A program made the position numbers and the translations under genes. This document shows, one piece after another, positions 1-12,600 of a stretch of 64,000 bases of DNA (position 1 is its first letter; every line of letters begins with the position of its first letter). Source of the DNA: Rhea pennata (taxonomy: Eukaryota > Chordata > Aves > Rheiformes > Rheidae); the NCBI RefSeq assembly GCF_028389875.1, contig NC_084702.1, positions 59,870,553 through 59,934,552 of the forward strand. Reading direction: 5' to 3'. The notes beneath the pieces were generated by a model, which worked only from the letters and a program-made list of their open reading frames with translations, was not told where the DNA came from and made no database searches.

Positions 1-2442
1 AAACCCAAAGGCTTTCAGTAAGTTTTATTTAGTTTTTATTTCAATAATGTGACAAAATGCAGAGAAAAAACTCCCAAGATTTAAAAAATATTCATAAGAA
101 TAGTGTTAGATTTTAGCTGAGCTCCCAAATTGTGGCATTTCACTAAGTGATGCTAAAATAAATACAATTACATTATTATATTTCACTGTAAAAGGAAATA
201 AACATTTTAATATAATTTAGAATGACAATAAAATTAGAATGTTGGCTAAGCTACAAAAAACTCTGGAGAATGTAAAAGTCTTAAAATCAGATGTTAAAAG
301 TTATGAACATGGGAAAACCCCCGACTCCTATGTTGAGAAACTCATGAGAATAACAGTTCTATTATGCTGAGAAGTGGGTCTATACATGGAAGACAGAAGA
401 TTTTAGAAATTCTTCAATTAATGTCAGCAGAACTTAAAATATCCAGATACATTTGTTTGCCATCCTTGCATTGTCTTCTTCCTTATACCTATGGAAATTA
501 CCTGTACAAAAACCTTTGAACTTCAACTTGGATAGTATTCTGACTTACAGTTTTTATACTGCATTCGTAACTTCAATGTTTAAGATTTGCTGCAAGATTT
601 TGTCCTCCCAAAGTCTCTTGCACTTATAACTCGTCAATGTGTTTAAGTTCTAAATTTCAGCAGGGAAAGAACATGGTTGCTGACACACTGAAAATATTAC
701 TCTTCTCAGCTTAGTTGAATATTTGCTTTCCAGTGTTTCAGAAAACACTGGTAATTTATGTTTTTTGTCTGCTGTTTACATGAACACAGAAACAACTCCT
801 CTAGTTGTGTTCACAATGAAGGTGGAGCTCCACCAGCAACTGAAAGTACCCGATTCCACCATGGGGCATCCATGTAGCAGGCAAAGGTAACATCTAGTGT
901 TCACTACCTCTTTTGCCATAGAGTTGAAATGATTTCCAATCCTCCACCGCAATACCCAAACCATGCACAAAATACACAACTTTTAAAGTAAAAAGATACG
1001 TTTTCTTCCACTCTTTCACATTGCGAAGAAAATTAAAATAAAATTATAAAAGAAAAAGTCATATAAAGAAAAGATCTCCTTGCTGAGTCCCGAGATAGAT
1101 GTAGTTGGTAAATATAAATGCATATTCAGGTAACAAGCTATTAATTTATGAAACTAATCAATAGAAATTGATGCATACAAATCTACTAAATGCAGATGTA
1201 CTAAATGCTGTGCACAGCATTGTATCTTTAAGCATTACAAGCAATGTTAGAGAAAAAATTAGAAGACAACTTTCCAGCTCTTGGATAAGGAAATGGTTTT
1301 CTAGCCACGGGGGCTCTGTTTCTGTTGATATCATTTCCCATCACTTTGACTTAAGTGCATGTTAACTATGAATATAGTATCTGTGAAACAATCCTTGGAG
1401 AAGTAGTAAAATTAAGACAGTTATTTGTCTTCTGTCTTTAAAGTACTTCCCCATTTCTCAGCCGTGACATGTGCACCCCTTGGCCGGAAGCGTACCAAGA
1501 GCTGTGTTGCAGACATACATCACGGGGCATGTGTTACCCTATTGTAAATACCTGTATTGAAAACACAGTTTTCTGACTACTAAATTAAATACATACAGAT
1601 GAATAAATAGGGACTATTGGTAATATAATTATACATTATCTTAAAAATTGTATTTGTTTCTACCTCTATCGGTTACACTCTTCTCCCATGCCAAAAAGAA
1701 TGCTGTTGCCCTTCCTAGTGTGTTAAAAATAAATAAATAAAATTCCACCACATCCACCCATTTTGATTTTCTTTGATTCAGCATCATAAGATGTAAGGAC
1801 TATCTTGCTGGCATATTTGGAAAGAGAGTGATAACTAACAGCTATTAGAAAGCAGCAGCAAATACGCTTTCATTTTTTTCTCTGTAAGATTATTTTTCCT
1901 GTCTATTTTAGGGAAGATGGTATAGATTACTAAGTGGTATTTTAGCCTAGCAGGGCACTCCACCTCAGGTCAGATGAATCTTTTGAACTGTTTCTGTGCA
2001 TGGATTATCTCCTACTTTTTAAAAATGAATAGCAAAACCAACTGAGGTAAAAAACGTTTGACACAACTGTCACAGCAGAAATCAGTATCTGTATTTAGAA
2101 TACACTTTAGAAACACAGAGCTCGTTCTTAAGACATATTAAAATAACCAATTCATTAAGTGACCAGCAGATAAGATTTTTATATGGAAAATGGAACACTA
2201 TATACTCTACCCAAGCTAGCAAAGGTATTGTGCATACCAGCCTTCATGCCACAGAACATGGAGGTGATCACTGCATACTTGGCTTCATTAGCATTCCTGC
2301 CTACTTTATTCTCTATGAAATGGTCCATATTTTAGTAGTTGTCTCCTCAAGACGTAAATTACTAGGTAAAAACAAGTACAATACTCCTCCTACATTTAAA
2401 ACCATTGGCACTGATAAAGTTACAAACCCCTTTCAGACTTAC
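1..2442 (-). other. RNF180 intron 2 (partial), no exon found
   Basis: This stretch lies downstream, in the minus-strand sense, of the first coding exon of RNF180, so it should be intron 2 running off the left edge. It is AT-rich. I searched the minus strand for the next conserved part of RNF180 (the Trp/His/Cys-containing segment after the first CxxC) and did not find a convincing match. The short minus-strand frame at 776-979 is Cys/Trp-containing but does not align. I see no RNA gene or clear repeat. Confidence 0.6.
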
Positions 2443-2544
2443 TTTAGATGGTTCTTTTCCGTGATGTTTTATAAGACAAACAGAATTTGCTATGTATTTT
2501 CTACATCTCCAGCAACGTAGCACAGCAGTTTCTTCATCACTCAT
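2443..2544 (-). CDS. RNF180 first coding exon (partial gene, E3 ubiquitin ligase)
   Basis: RNF180 is a RING-finger E3 ubiquitin-protein ligase anchored to membranes by a C-terminal hydrophobic segment. Only its extreme N-terminus is here: 34 codons, starting at the ATG at 2544-2542 and ending at a consensus donor (AAA|GTAAGT, exon end 2443). The peptide contains DEETAVLRCWRCRKYIA, which aligns with the human N-terminal EETSILRCWKCRKCIA segment as I remember it, including the CWxCRK zinc-ligand-like pair. The RING and transmembrane parts are encoded off the left edge. An AG acceptor at 2576-2575 defines the 5' exon border. The ATG has a purine at -3. Ten in-frame codons upstream (2574-2545: Ala-Arg-Arg-Ser-Glu-Glu-Leu...) also resemble the human N-terminus but contain no Met, so the true start could be in an unseen upstream exon. 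Position and orientation, divergent from HTR1A, match conserved synteny. I am confident in the identity and less so in the start. Confidence 0.85.
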
Positions 2545-2574
2545 TTCCACTTGTAACTCCTCAGATCTACGTGC
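2443..2574 (-). other. RNF180 exon 2 with splice sites
   Basis: The exon is bounded on the minus strand by an acceptor (pyrimidine-containing tract, then AAATAG|GCACG at 2575) and a perfect donor (CTAAA|GTAAGT at 2443/2442). It comprises 30 nt upstream of the first ATG and 102 nt of coding sequence, and it ends in phase 0. The open frame continues upstream through the first 30 nt without a Met. With the proposed ATG-free exon 1, translation would begin at 2544. Confidence 0.75.
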
Positions 2575-5500
2575 CTATTTGTAAAGACCACAAAAACGTA
2601 CAACTCAAGTCACCTGTTAAATACACACATGCTTTCCTCTTGCAACCCCTGTATCTATCAGTAGTCTTCAATGCTACCCAAAACATTTTAAATGGCAAAG
2701 AGAAACATCTGTTTTATTTTTAGTTTACATACAGAATTAGAAAGCAAAACCCCTCCAAATCTAGAAAATAGATCAACTTCCTCAATGTTTGCACAAGAGA
2801 ACTCTAATTCTTCCAATTTATATCCCCTCCTTCAAACCACACTACTTCCTGGAATATATCAATAAAATTAAGTCTTGATTGTAATACACATTAAATAAGC
2901 ATATAGGTGATGCCATATAACAAAAAAGAAATCCTACCACATAGAAAAAAAAAATGTTTTCCTCAATGCATATCTGGAAGCTTGTTAGCTTAGATTATTT
3001 TGTGTGGGGCGATCTGCACCACTGCTGCACTAAGTCAACAGGGCTTTTCACAGCTCTGAATGAGCCTGCTCATAAAACAGAGACTTAATTTAAAATGATA
3101 ACCAGAAGGACAGGACAGCTGTTTTTCTGTTTACACCTTACTATGTTTTGATAGATCTGCAAAGACCCATTTCTGCTTTTTATCCCCTTGTGCTAACTAC
3201 AGGAAAAGAAACTGAAAGTGATCTTTTACATTTACACACTTAACTCAAACATTAAGCTATAGTTATGTCTACTTATATTGCTGAAATGCACAATGCTTAC
3301 TGACAAGAAAGCAGTGCCACAAAAATTAAAATGAGCATTAAAAGAACGTGTTCTTCCACAATCCAAATGTCTGATTCTGCAATTTAACAAATTCAGTTTT
3401 ATTTTTCACTAACAAAGGAAACTAAGGTCCTCAGCCTAGGTTGTCTACACAGCAGTTTGACTTATTAAACCACATAAATCTTTGCATTTTCCCCTTTAAT
3501 CTTCTGCCTTGTTTTCTGAAGGAATGAAAAACTATGAAACAAATAAACACATTGGTTAAACCTTGTTTTTCATTTTCATCTGCGTTCTTGTTTTAGTAGA
3601 ATTCCTACTCTTTCAAAATGTGCAGTCTGAAAATTAGTTTGACAAGAAAGAACTAACACAGCACGTCTACATTAGACTCCTACCTCAAGTGTACATACAA
3701 GTTTTGATAAATAGATCCAGATTAATGAACAAAGTGAAATTTAAGCGTTATTTTTTTTCTTGTAGTCTTACACAACAAAGTTAAATGATTTTTTTGAAGA
3801 CTTCCAGCTGTTTTTGTTTCTACATAAGTGAATGTAAGAACTTAATGTAAATCAAATTGGCCAAATAAGAGATCATGGAAGAGACACTGATAGAAAAGAG
3901 ACTTTACACTGGAAGTCTGTCTCCTTCGTGACAAAAGTTTGATGATTCTAATGCTTGACTTAAAATAGAATCTCTTAAGTTTCTATTGACGAAGATCTGC
4001 CAGTGCTGCTTTCCGTATCAGACACATTTTCAAAGTGGAATCTATAAAAACTGTCTAAGAACAACTTATATTAAAAAAAACAAACAAACAAATTCAGCTT
4101 CTGAAAGATTTAACAAGTAGCATGGATCACTTTGCTGTGATAAAATTAGCATCAGACTTCACAGAGTATTGAAGGAGAGATTAGCAGTTGAGAATTTGCT
4201 TGTATCAAACACCTTAATGTTGTTCTAGTTCATTCATTCTTGCCAATTTCATAATACATCTTTAACTTAATCTTAAAACAGCTCAGTGAGAACCTCAAAT
4301 CTAAGACTAAGCAGGAAGGATTGAATGATTTTTTGCACAGTAAGTCCAGCTCAAATGTTTTTTTCAGGTGCAGTCAGTCGTATCTCCTATTGACTAAAGA
4401 TACGTTCTTGATTAGCGCTACAGTTAGCAATACCTACCTTCCACACCTTATATATCATACCCTGTGTATTCATACTGTCCCTATTATACTAACTCTTGTG
4501 GAAAACAAACAAACAAAAACAAAGAAAAACCTGCTTTGCTATCTGTTGAACAGTTGCTTCATTGGAGGTTGATGACAGTTAGCAAACTGGAGGAAAGTCT
4601 TACACAATTGGTTATACAAAAAGATCTGAAATAATAGATAAAGAAGTGATAAGTAAAGGGGTGTTGCTGTATTTCAAGACAAGACTGAAATAATGCAAAC
4701 AAAGATTGTCTAGTCATCAGTGACATTTGAAGCAATGTTAACTTCTACCTACCTGAACAGTGTCCAGCAAGCAATCATGGTTTTATCAAAAAAACCTTTT
4801 ACTTTGCTGTTCAATACTTTAAAAGTATTTGCTTAGTTCTGCATAGACCTTTCATTTAAAAATACACTTTTGTAAGAGAAATGAATGTATAATATGTAAC
4901 AATCTCCATAACTCAGGTTTTATTTTGTGTAACCAAAAATGCGGATAGTGAATTATATATTAAAAAAATACATCCTACAAAGCATAGGTAATTTTTAAGA
5001 CTATGTTATAGTAGGCCGAAGTGTTCTGGTCTAGCAGAATTTAAAAGATAAAATTCCTCTATGTCTATTAAAATTCTGCACATTCTTATCTTTCTGCAGT
5101 TCTTACAGAGGAAATGCTACCGTTGCACACTAACACATTACACAGGTTTTCACCACATTAGAAAACAACAAATGCAACCTTTTTGATTTGTTATATGAAT
5201 ATTCTTTTTTATTTTGATTCACACAAAACTGAAACAGTAACTCAAAAGTACACAAACACAGAATCCTGCAGTTTTATTGGTTAAACAAAATTTAACCACA
5301 TTCTCCTGGATATATTTTAAATAAGTATTTATTTCTCATGTTTTGCATTTAGAACTATTAAAAGGCATCTTGTTCTCACTTGCTTTGTCTTTAAGCAAAG
5401 ATGCCACCATCAAGGCCACAGATTCCACTCTGAGAGCCAGGCACTCGGGAACTAGATAGTGTTACTCTCACTGGGCCTTTTTAGCTTGTCACAGGGTCAC

Positions 5501-7268
5501 GTTTGTTGTGTCTGTACTGATTCCAGATCAGTTGGCCCGTGAGCTCATGTTTACCTCCAAAATAGCAAGTAGACACATCTGAATGTCAAAAAGCCTGTGC
5601 TCCTTCTGTGGCTGTGTGTGTGCATGCTTCAAACCTTTTTCCATGATTCAATCCCAGAAAAACTAGGAAGAAAGAGTCCTAAGAGCTCCTTCCCAAATCA
5701 CAGACCTCAGACCTCGTTCTTGAGAAACACATATCTGACGTTCTCTTACAGATCTTTGATATATATTCCACAGCCTTCCCCAACTATTTCAATACTTCGT
5801 CATCTTTATCCTTATAATTTTTCTCCTTAACATGTAGCGTGAACTTTCTTGCAATTTAAGCCTTACTCTTTCTGTTATCTACCATGAATACGGAGAATAA
5901 AATGTTTCTTATGATCCAGAACATTTTACATTTTGAAGCACTCTAAATATATTTAGCTTGCCTTTGGGGCAAATAAATCCAATTCTTTTAATCTTTCCTC
6001 ACAGATGATGCTTTCTTGATCTCCAACTGTCACTGCTATTCTGCAAACCCTTTCAAATGGGTCATCTGTTCTTACACCACAGGGTTCAAATCTGCATGCA
6101 GAACTCAAAATGAAGTATTGCTAGCACTGAGTAGCTTGGACAGATTATATATATTTTTTAGATATACTGCTATGGATGTTACTAAAGAGGTGAACAACTT
6201 AACACTTGATTCAGGCAAAAAAAAGAGGGGGGAGGGGAAGACTGACTTATTAGGATGAAAACTAACACAAAATTCACTAGATCCTTTTGAAAAAGTTGTT
6301 TCTGAAAAGGACAGGAAAGGCTGGAAAATTAAAAAACAACTCTAGTGACAAACAATTTTAATAAGCAACTTCTGCACGAGCTCTTTACAAGTTTTTGGTT
6401 CATATATGCTTTTTGAGATGTTTTAAGAAGAAACAGAAATCACACTTCCCCTTCCTTTATCTGGAAAAACCTATGAACAGCACCACAGAACAGGCGTTCT
6501 ATTCACAACCTACGTATTCACAAAGCAGCTCATCTTGCAAGTATTTCTGGTTAAAAAGATACCTTTAAAAGAATACTTAACCTGCATTTCTCTCAGGCTG
6601 CAATAAAGTGACACTGATGGGAAGGCACACACACACACACAAAAAAAGTGCTTTAAAAACTGCTTTCAGACTGCCGGAGAAGCAAAGCAGCAAGACGGGT
6701 AAAGTGCCATACAACCTGCTCCCGCGCCAGCTCCTGCCGGGCCATGAACTGCACTTAGCTCTACCCTTTCAGCTGGTGTGTGATCAGCTTTCAGGCGGCG
6801 GTCCGCCGGCGGACGAGACCGGGTGGCTACCGGGCGATACCGTCCCTCTCGTAGCAGGAGCAGCCCACGGGATTAACACAGCTAACACAGAAATGGCAAG
6901 GAATACGTATTACTCGCAACGCACGCTTCATTTACTAAGAACTGCTGCTGCGCGCTGCGGGAGCGGACGCGGTGGGGCACTGCGGGAAGCGTCTGGACTG
7001 CTTCGGCGAGGACCGCACGTAACAGGTGAGCGCAGAACGCGGGCGCCGGGGCGCGACCCTCCCGGCGCGCCCGCGCCCACCGCGACGCCGGCCCCCGCGC
7101 CCGGCGGCGGCCCGAGGGGCGCGGCGCAAGCGCGGGCGCTGCGCCCAGCTCGCCGCCTGCCCAGCGCGACCCGCGGCCGCAGGCCGCCGCCGCCGCGGGC
7201 CGCCTCCTGCCGCCCGCTCGCCTCGGAGGGAGCCTCCCCCGCGCCGCGGCCCGCGCCTCGGCGCTTAC
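2575..7268 (-). other. RNF180 intron 1 (inferred)
   Basis: This is AT-rich sequence between the probable CpG-island first exon and the first coding exon. It holds an (AC)8 microsatellite at 6626-6641 and scattered short A/T tracts. I recognise no other gene, RNA or repeat family. The right 400 bases enter the CpG island. Intron status depends on exon 1 being at the 7269 donor. Confidence 0.5.
6626..6641. repeat. (AC)8 dinucleotide microsatellite
   Basis: Eight uninterrupted AC dinucleotides are followed by a short A run. This is a simple-sequence repeat with no sign of function. Confidence 0.9.
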
Positions 7269-7800
7269 CCCGCACCGCACAGGCAGCGCCGCCGCCGCCG
7301 CGCAGCGCCGCGCAGCGCAGCACCGCCTCGCTCCGCTGGCGGGGCCGCGCCCGGCGCGGCTGCGAGGAGGAGGAGGCGGCGCCGCCCCCACGGCGCGGGC
7401 GGGGCGGGGCGCGGCCCGGCAGTTGCGCAGCAGCAGCCGTTGCTCCTGCGAACGGGAAGAGACGTGAGACAAACGGCTGCGGAAAGCGCGGCGGCCGCGG
7501 CGCCCCCGCGCGGGGGCTGGGCGGCGCGAAGCCCCGCCGCCCGACCCGCACCCCGTGAGGGGGAAGCGGCGCCGCCCTGGCGCAGGCAGCGCGCTTGTGC
7601 CTCCGTAGCACCAGGTGGGCTCCGGCCCCCCCCCCCCCGGGGCCGAGCGCTACGAGCGTGAGCGAGGTGGGAGCGTGGCCGGGGGAGGTCACGCGTGTCC
7701 CCGCTGCTTGGCCCGCGCGGGCGGCTCGAAACACGGACGCCTCCGTCGCGGTGTTGCCCCTGCGCCTGTGGTACCCCGGGACGGTCAGATGAGCGTTAAC
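6880..7800. promoter_or_regulatory. CpG island, likely RNF180 promoter
   Basis: An abrupt block of CpG-dense, GC-rich sequence sits in AT-rich surroundings. It lies upstream of the RNF180 first coding exon and is the natural promoter candidate for that minus-strand gene. It contains a 13-nt C run (7626-7638), numerous CGCC/GCGG boxes and no obvious TATA box. Splice donors occur on both strands: minus GCGGG|GTAAGC at 7269, plus AACAG|GTGAGC at 7025, and minus CTGAG|GTAAGT just outside at 7902. This suggests dispersed and perhaps bidirectional initiation. Long frames across it on both strands are compositional artefacts. Confidence 0.75.
7269..7420 (-). other. putative RNF180 exon 1 (5'UTR)
   Basis: On the minus strand the GC core ends in a good donor (TGCGGG|GTAAGC, last exon base 7269). 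About 110 nt upstream of the donor contain no ATG, fitting a non-coding first exon spliced to the exon at 2574. The right boundary (transcription start) cannot be read from sequence and is a placeholder. An alternative first exon could end at the minus-strand donor at 7902. Confidence 0.4.
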
Positions 7801-8939
7801 CCGCTGCGTGCGGTCGCTGGCCGCGTTAGGGCTCGGATAATTTTTAGAGTGTTTAAGTCGTTCAGGTCTAGATCTCGTAAGTAATTCTTCGTACCACTTA
7901 CCTCAGCTTGTAGTTGCTTGTTCCCCCGATTGGGACCCGGAGCGGTGTTAGGTGCTTCAGGATCCTGCTGACTGAGGCGCTACCTTGAGCTAGGGAACAG
8001 AAAACGCTACGAAGACGTTCCGTGAATTAGTAAGGTCGGTGAAGTTTATTAGTTTGTGTTCTGTTTACCACCTGTTGGAAACTAGTTTCTAGAAGTTTTC
8101 CCTGTAGAAAATAAACCTGAGGTTGTCTCTCTCCACCACCTGTGTTTATTCACTGCCGGATTTCGTAAAGCTCTGTGACCCGGGAGAGCATCCTAGCTAC
8201 CAGCTGAAGACAAGCGTGCTCTTGCGTTTTGCTCTGCCACAGCACAGCTTCCGAGAACCTCTGATGTATGGGGCCATAAGGGATGGAGCCGAACGTGCCC
8301 GTGCCCAAAGGGCTGTGGTACTCGCGTGGGACAGGAAAGTTCAGAGATCTTCAGGGACCACCTTAAGTATTTTACATTAAGTAGACATTTAAAAATATGT
8401 TAACATCCCCATGAAAAGACAGATAGGCTGTTTTATATTCAGTGTGGGTAGATAATAGGTATGTTACAGGTAAGTCAGTCATGTAACTTTTAATCAGGAC
8501 TTTTGATTAAGTGATTTCATTTAGATTAAATGGAAAGATAAACAAAAGTATGTGTTCAAATAAAATGCTTCACTTGAAGAGTCAGCTTAGTAAGCTAAAG
8601 AAACTCCACAGCTAACTCAACCATTCTGACCTGCGCAGGAATTTGAATGGAGAGGAAATGTGGAATTTTCCTAAGTTAAATTTATTTAAACTATCTAGAA
8701 TTTATATCCAAGCAAGGAAAAATACTTTCAGAAATCGTACTGGACTTAAATGGTTAGTTACTTCAGGAACATTTTAAGAAATATTTGGAAGCCTACAAGG
8801 AGAAAAAAAACAGGAATAAAAAAGCTACAAATCAGCAAAGAAGAGCAAGATTATGAGCAAGAATAAAAACTCTTTAAACTGAAGTTGAGTTAGAACTTGC
8901 AAATACTAAAAGAACTAGATGACCCTCGGCATTAGAGAG
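7801..8939. other. intergenic, nothing recognised
   Basis: Sequence becomes AT-rich again beyond the island. The first 110 bases hold candidate donors on both strands: plus CTC|GTAAGT near 7876 and minus CTGAG|GTAAGT at 7902. The short frame at 8123-8380 has no recognisable features. Confidence 0.5.
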
Positions 8940-9655
8940 ATGGAAAAGGAATGAGATTCAATTAAGTAGTACGCAAGGTTATGCACTTGGAGACTACTAA
9001 CAAGATTTTTTTTGCTGCCAGCTGAGGACTCATCAGATGCAGGTGATATGGAGAAGTATTATAGTATACTAATTGGTCACAGACTGTCTGTGCATTTGCA
9101 ATGTGATGTAGCCCTGAAAAGTCAAATTGTGTCCTGGACTGTGGGTGTCTTTTCAGTACCTTTGGGGGCGTGTTGATGCTCTGATAGTTCTTTAAGTGAA
9201 ATAATGCATAGTCATAATCACCCGTTTTCAAGAAAAAAACTGGGGCTGGAACAGGTGCAAAGAAGTGATACTAGGATGATCAGAATGGAGAGAGCCTGTC
9301 TTATGGCTTTGCTTACCTAATTAACAAATGTTGGGAAGAGAAAAATTTCTTTGTTGATCCTCAGTGAGGAAATTACTAGAGATTACAACTTTATTTAGCC
9401 TAAAAGATATTGAATATAAGAAAAAAAAATGACTATGAACTGGCCATTAAGAAATGTAGGGTGGAAATTAAGAGGTTGTAGCTGTCCCAGCAAGGAGATT
9501 ATTGGAAAAGCTTCCTAAGAAAAGTAGGGGAAAAACACCAACTAATCTAAAGATGAGGTATAGCTCTATGATGTGAAGCTTACAGCAGCTAGTAGTTGGA
9601 CTTAAGATTTGGAAAGTCCTTTCCAGTCCCCAGTTATTACACTTGCAGTTGATTT
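8940..9655 (+). mobile_element. ancient CR1-type LINE 3' fragment
   Basis: This is a decayed 3' portion of a chicken-repeat-1 (CR1) non-LTR retrotransposon in plus orientation. Recognisable blocks occur in consensus order. They are a 'tgcacttgg...tactaacaag' block near 8983-9005, then 'aatgtgatgtagccctgaaaa' near 9099-9120, then 'ctggaacaggtgcaaagaagtgatactaggatgatc' near 9246-9281 followed by a 'gcctgtcttatg' block. Further on come 'tatgaactggccattaagaaat' near 9434, 'ggttgtagctgtc' with 'agattattggaaaagcttcctaag', and a terminal 'ggaaagtcctttccagtcc' near 9612-9630. Frames are broken throughout, so it is non-functional. Limits are approximate, and no target-site duplication was found. Confidence 0.75.
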
Positions 9656-12600
9656 TTGAAAATCGTATACTTTTAGGGAAAAGGTGATTTAGATAATTTG
9701 CTTGGTAATTTGCTATCTTGTGATTGAGTGCGTCTGTGTGTGTCTTGGCTCTGATTTTCATGTCCTATAAGAGGCAATGCCATATCAGTGCTTGAATATA
9801 TATAAAAAAATTCCTAAGAAATATAAAAATCTCTTATTTACTTCAGAAATGATATAAAGGCTTTTTTTCAATGCTTCCATACAGCTCTGCACAGTAATTT
9901 CTGTTTGGGGGAGTTCTAGCTTTCATAAGACTCCAGCATCATCTGCTGTTTTACTATTGTCTAAATTAAACCTTTGCAAATCTTTTCATCTTCCAGTATT
10001 TTATAGTTTGAGAGCAGCCTGGAATTCACTACCATTCCGGAATTATCGGTTTCACTTTTTCAGTAGGAATGTGTAGAAAGCAGTGACAGTTTCTTTCACC
10101 TGTCAGTACTACTGCCTGCATGTAACAGACTTGTTCTCAAGCTGAGATACAAATAAATTAAATTAATTATCCTGTTGTATTGAAAATTGTCTTGATTTTA
10201 TAGGATGATTAAATCAGTGCACCTTTTAACCAGCGTTAAAATGTACCAAGGTTCAGGGGTGTAGTTTTTCTTGAAAACAGATCAAAGTATCCCTTTGATA
10301 GTAAGACCTATTTAAGTGCTATATTCTATAGCAAGACATTTTTGCCTAAATAATTTACACAGATTTTGCAATTGTTTTATATTCTTTTTACGTCTACATT
10401 AATGAAATTTGGAACACTTTATAACCTATTAAATTATGCAATATATAACTAAAAACCCTTGATATATTGTAAAAGATCAATAGGCAATAAACTCATGTAG
10501 ATATCTATAAATTATGTTGTTATTAGCTTGTTTACATACATGTTCCAGTTTAAGAGACATAATCAAAAATATTCAGTAATGAAGAACTTACGTTCTACAC
10601 TCAAAGAATAATATCTTCAGGTCTCAATTTCAATTTAGGAAATAAATAATTTTAAAATAATTTCCAGCTTTAATGTTTGGAAAAGTATGTTGATTATTTA
10701 TATGTCCCGGTTTCTGACAAATCTATGACAAAATAGTCTGACAAATACAATATTCTGCTTGGGACGTGCAATTTGATAACATAATAAAAGCAAAACAAAG
10801 ATAAGGCTTTAAAACTTTATCTTTCTAACATGATACTCTGTTCAAATATTCTTTTGTTGTAGTCGAAAGAACCTTCCACACTCGTCTCTAATTATGCATA
10901 TTTTAACTATTACTAAAATACAATGTCTGATTTTGCCAGGTCTCACAGAAATCAAAATTCTTGTCATATATTCATCAGAAGATGTATAATACAGTGCGGC
11001 ACTACAATAAAAAACGTTTTTACTTTATTTTTCTGTTACCTATCTTTGTTTAAATGGATTATTACTTAGCTCCTTTTGCCATATAATTCCATCTGTAATC
11101 TTTAAGTGTAAACTTCGGTTTATCCCAACAGAGGGTCACATTGAAATAACTATTTCAGGTGCCAAAATTAAGCAGTGATGAACTGAAAGGAGATTCCCTG
11201 CTTCAGTGAGGGGATGCAGTCAGGGCAGCTGTGCACCTCCTGGAGTCAGTAAAGCCTGAGGTTTCTTAAGGGGTGGTTCATTGTTCCAGCAGTCAGGTTG
11301 CTACCAGAATTGATGAGTAAGAACGTATATCCAGCTAGTTACAGAGCTAACTCTTCAGGTAGATGCACTGGTTCTACTAACTACCGAAGAGCACTCACTT
11401 TTATGGCTCTGGCCATGGTTTAGTCAAATCCCCACCTCAGGCTCAATTGACAGCAGACTTAAGCGTGAAACTGTGTCTGCTGTTTCTTAGCAAGACATTG
11501 GGCTTTGGCATTCAGAGAACTTTGTGGTTCACAGTATAGGTATTTGTAAACTGCAGGCACTTTAAGAACTGGTTGGTTGTGAAAGGATGGTGTTCTGAAT
11601 CCTTGGCACAATTGTTTTAGATACCCACACATACCATTTTAGTGCTGTTTAAGATCCTCATGTCTGTATGGTATCGGATGATACAGCGTGCCCGTTGGAG
11701 GAACAGCTGGAGGCCAGGTTTGATACCTGAGGACATCTCAAATGGTACTACAGGCTTACTGGCCACTGAGTTAACTCCTAATTAAAGTCCTATATCAAAG
11801 TGCATCTGAGATGCCAAAAAAGTAGCTGTTTTTATTTGTCTAAGTATTTTAGTTTTTAAGGCCTTTGAATTCTGATACCAACGGCAGTGTAAGGCATGAT
11901 ACATTGCATCAGATGCAGAATTAAGTTCTTAATTACTCATTTGCTGTATGTTGCTGGTAAGTCCAATTAAGCTGGTGTGTTTAGCCTCTCAAAAACATGC
12001 TAAGATGCTCCTGTATTTTTTATAGATTCTTGCTTTGTGTAACATTCCATTATCTTCTCTCTGTAGTTCCAAAAAAGGCCATGAGAAGGAGGTTTTTTCA
12101 ACAGAAGACTGATTACATATGTTAAATTGGTTTATAAATATACAAAAATTGTAATCATGCAGTATATAACTTTAGAGCAGATCTTAATCTGAACAAGAGC
12201 AAGACATAGAGGCAACAACAATTAGCTGATAAACACTGAATCTGAGCCATTTTATTGAATACACTGTGTGTAAAGAGAAGAGTCCAAGGGAACGACTCTT
12301 GATGGACTTACCATATTGAGATGTAGAGTTGATTTATATTCTTTGTCAAGTTGTCATCCATGTGAAGAATGCTTCCAGTTTAACTTGGATAGAAAAGTTC
12401 TGTGAGTGGAAATGGATATTACAAGTTACAAAAGCACAAAGAGCCTTGTTTGTGTGTGTTCCTATATAGGCTTGATCCTATAGTTTACAGTTGGCTAAAG
12501 GACAGTTGTATTCTACCTCAGCAAAACTCAGCAAAATCAGTGGTTTTTTGTACACTGATTTGAAGGGTTAGGACTTTATTACTCTGCCTGTAAAATGCTA

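Noticed and set aside
776..979. Cys/Trp-containing minus-strand frame considered as RNF180 exon 3
   Set aside because: Compared with the remembered RNF180 sequence in all three minus-strand frames; Cys spacing and neighbours do not match and no good splice pair brackets it.
2221..2340. Minus-strand translation containing MFCGMKAGMH considered as a zinc-finger-like RNF180 exon
   Set aside because: Only a superficial resemblance to the Cys-Pro-Phe-Cys-Gly segment; the second Cys is missing and flanks do not align.
6608..7734. Frames of 196-316 aa on both strands of the left CpG island
   Set aside because: Compositional artefacts: Ala/Arg/Pro/Gly-rich, mutually overlapping in several frames, crossed by candidate splice donors.
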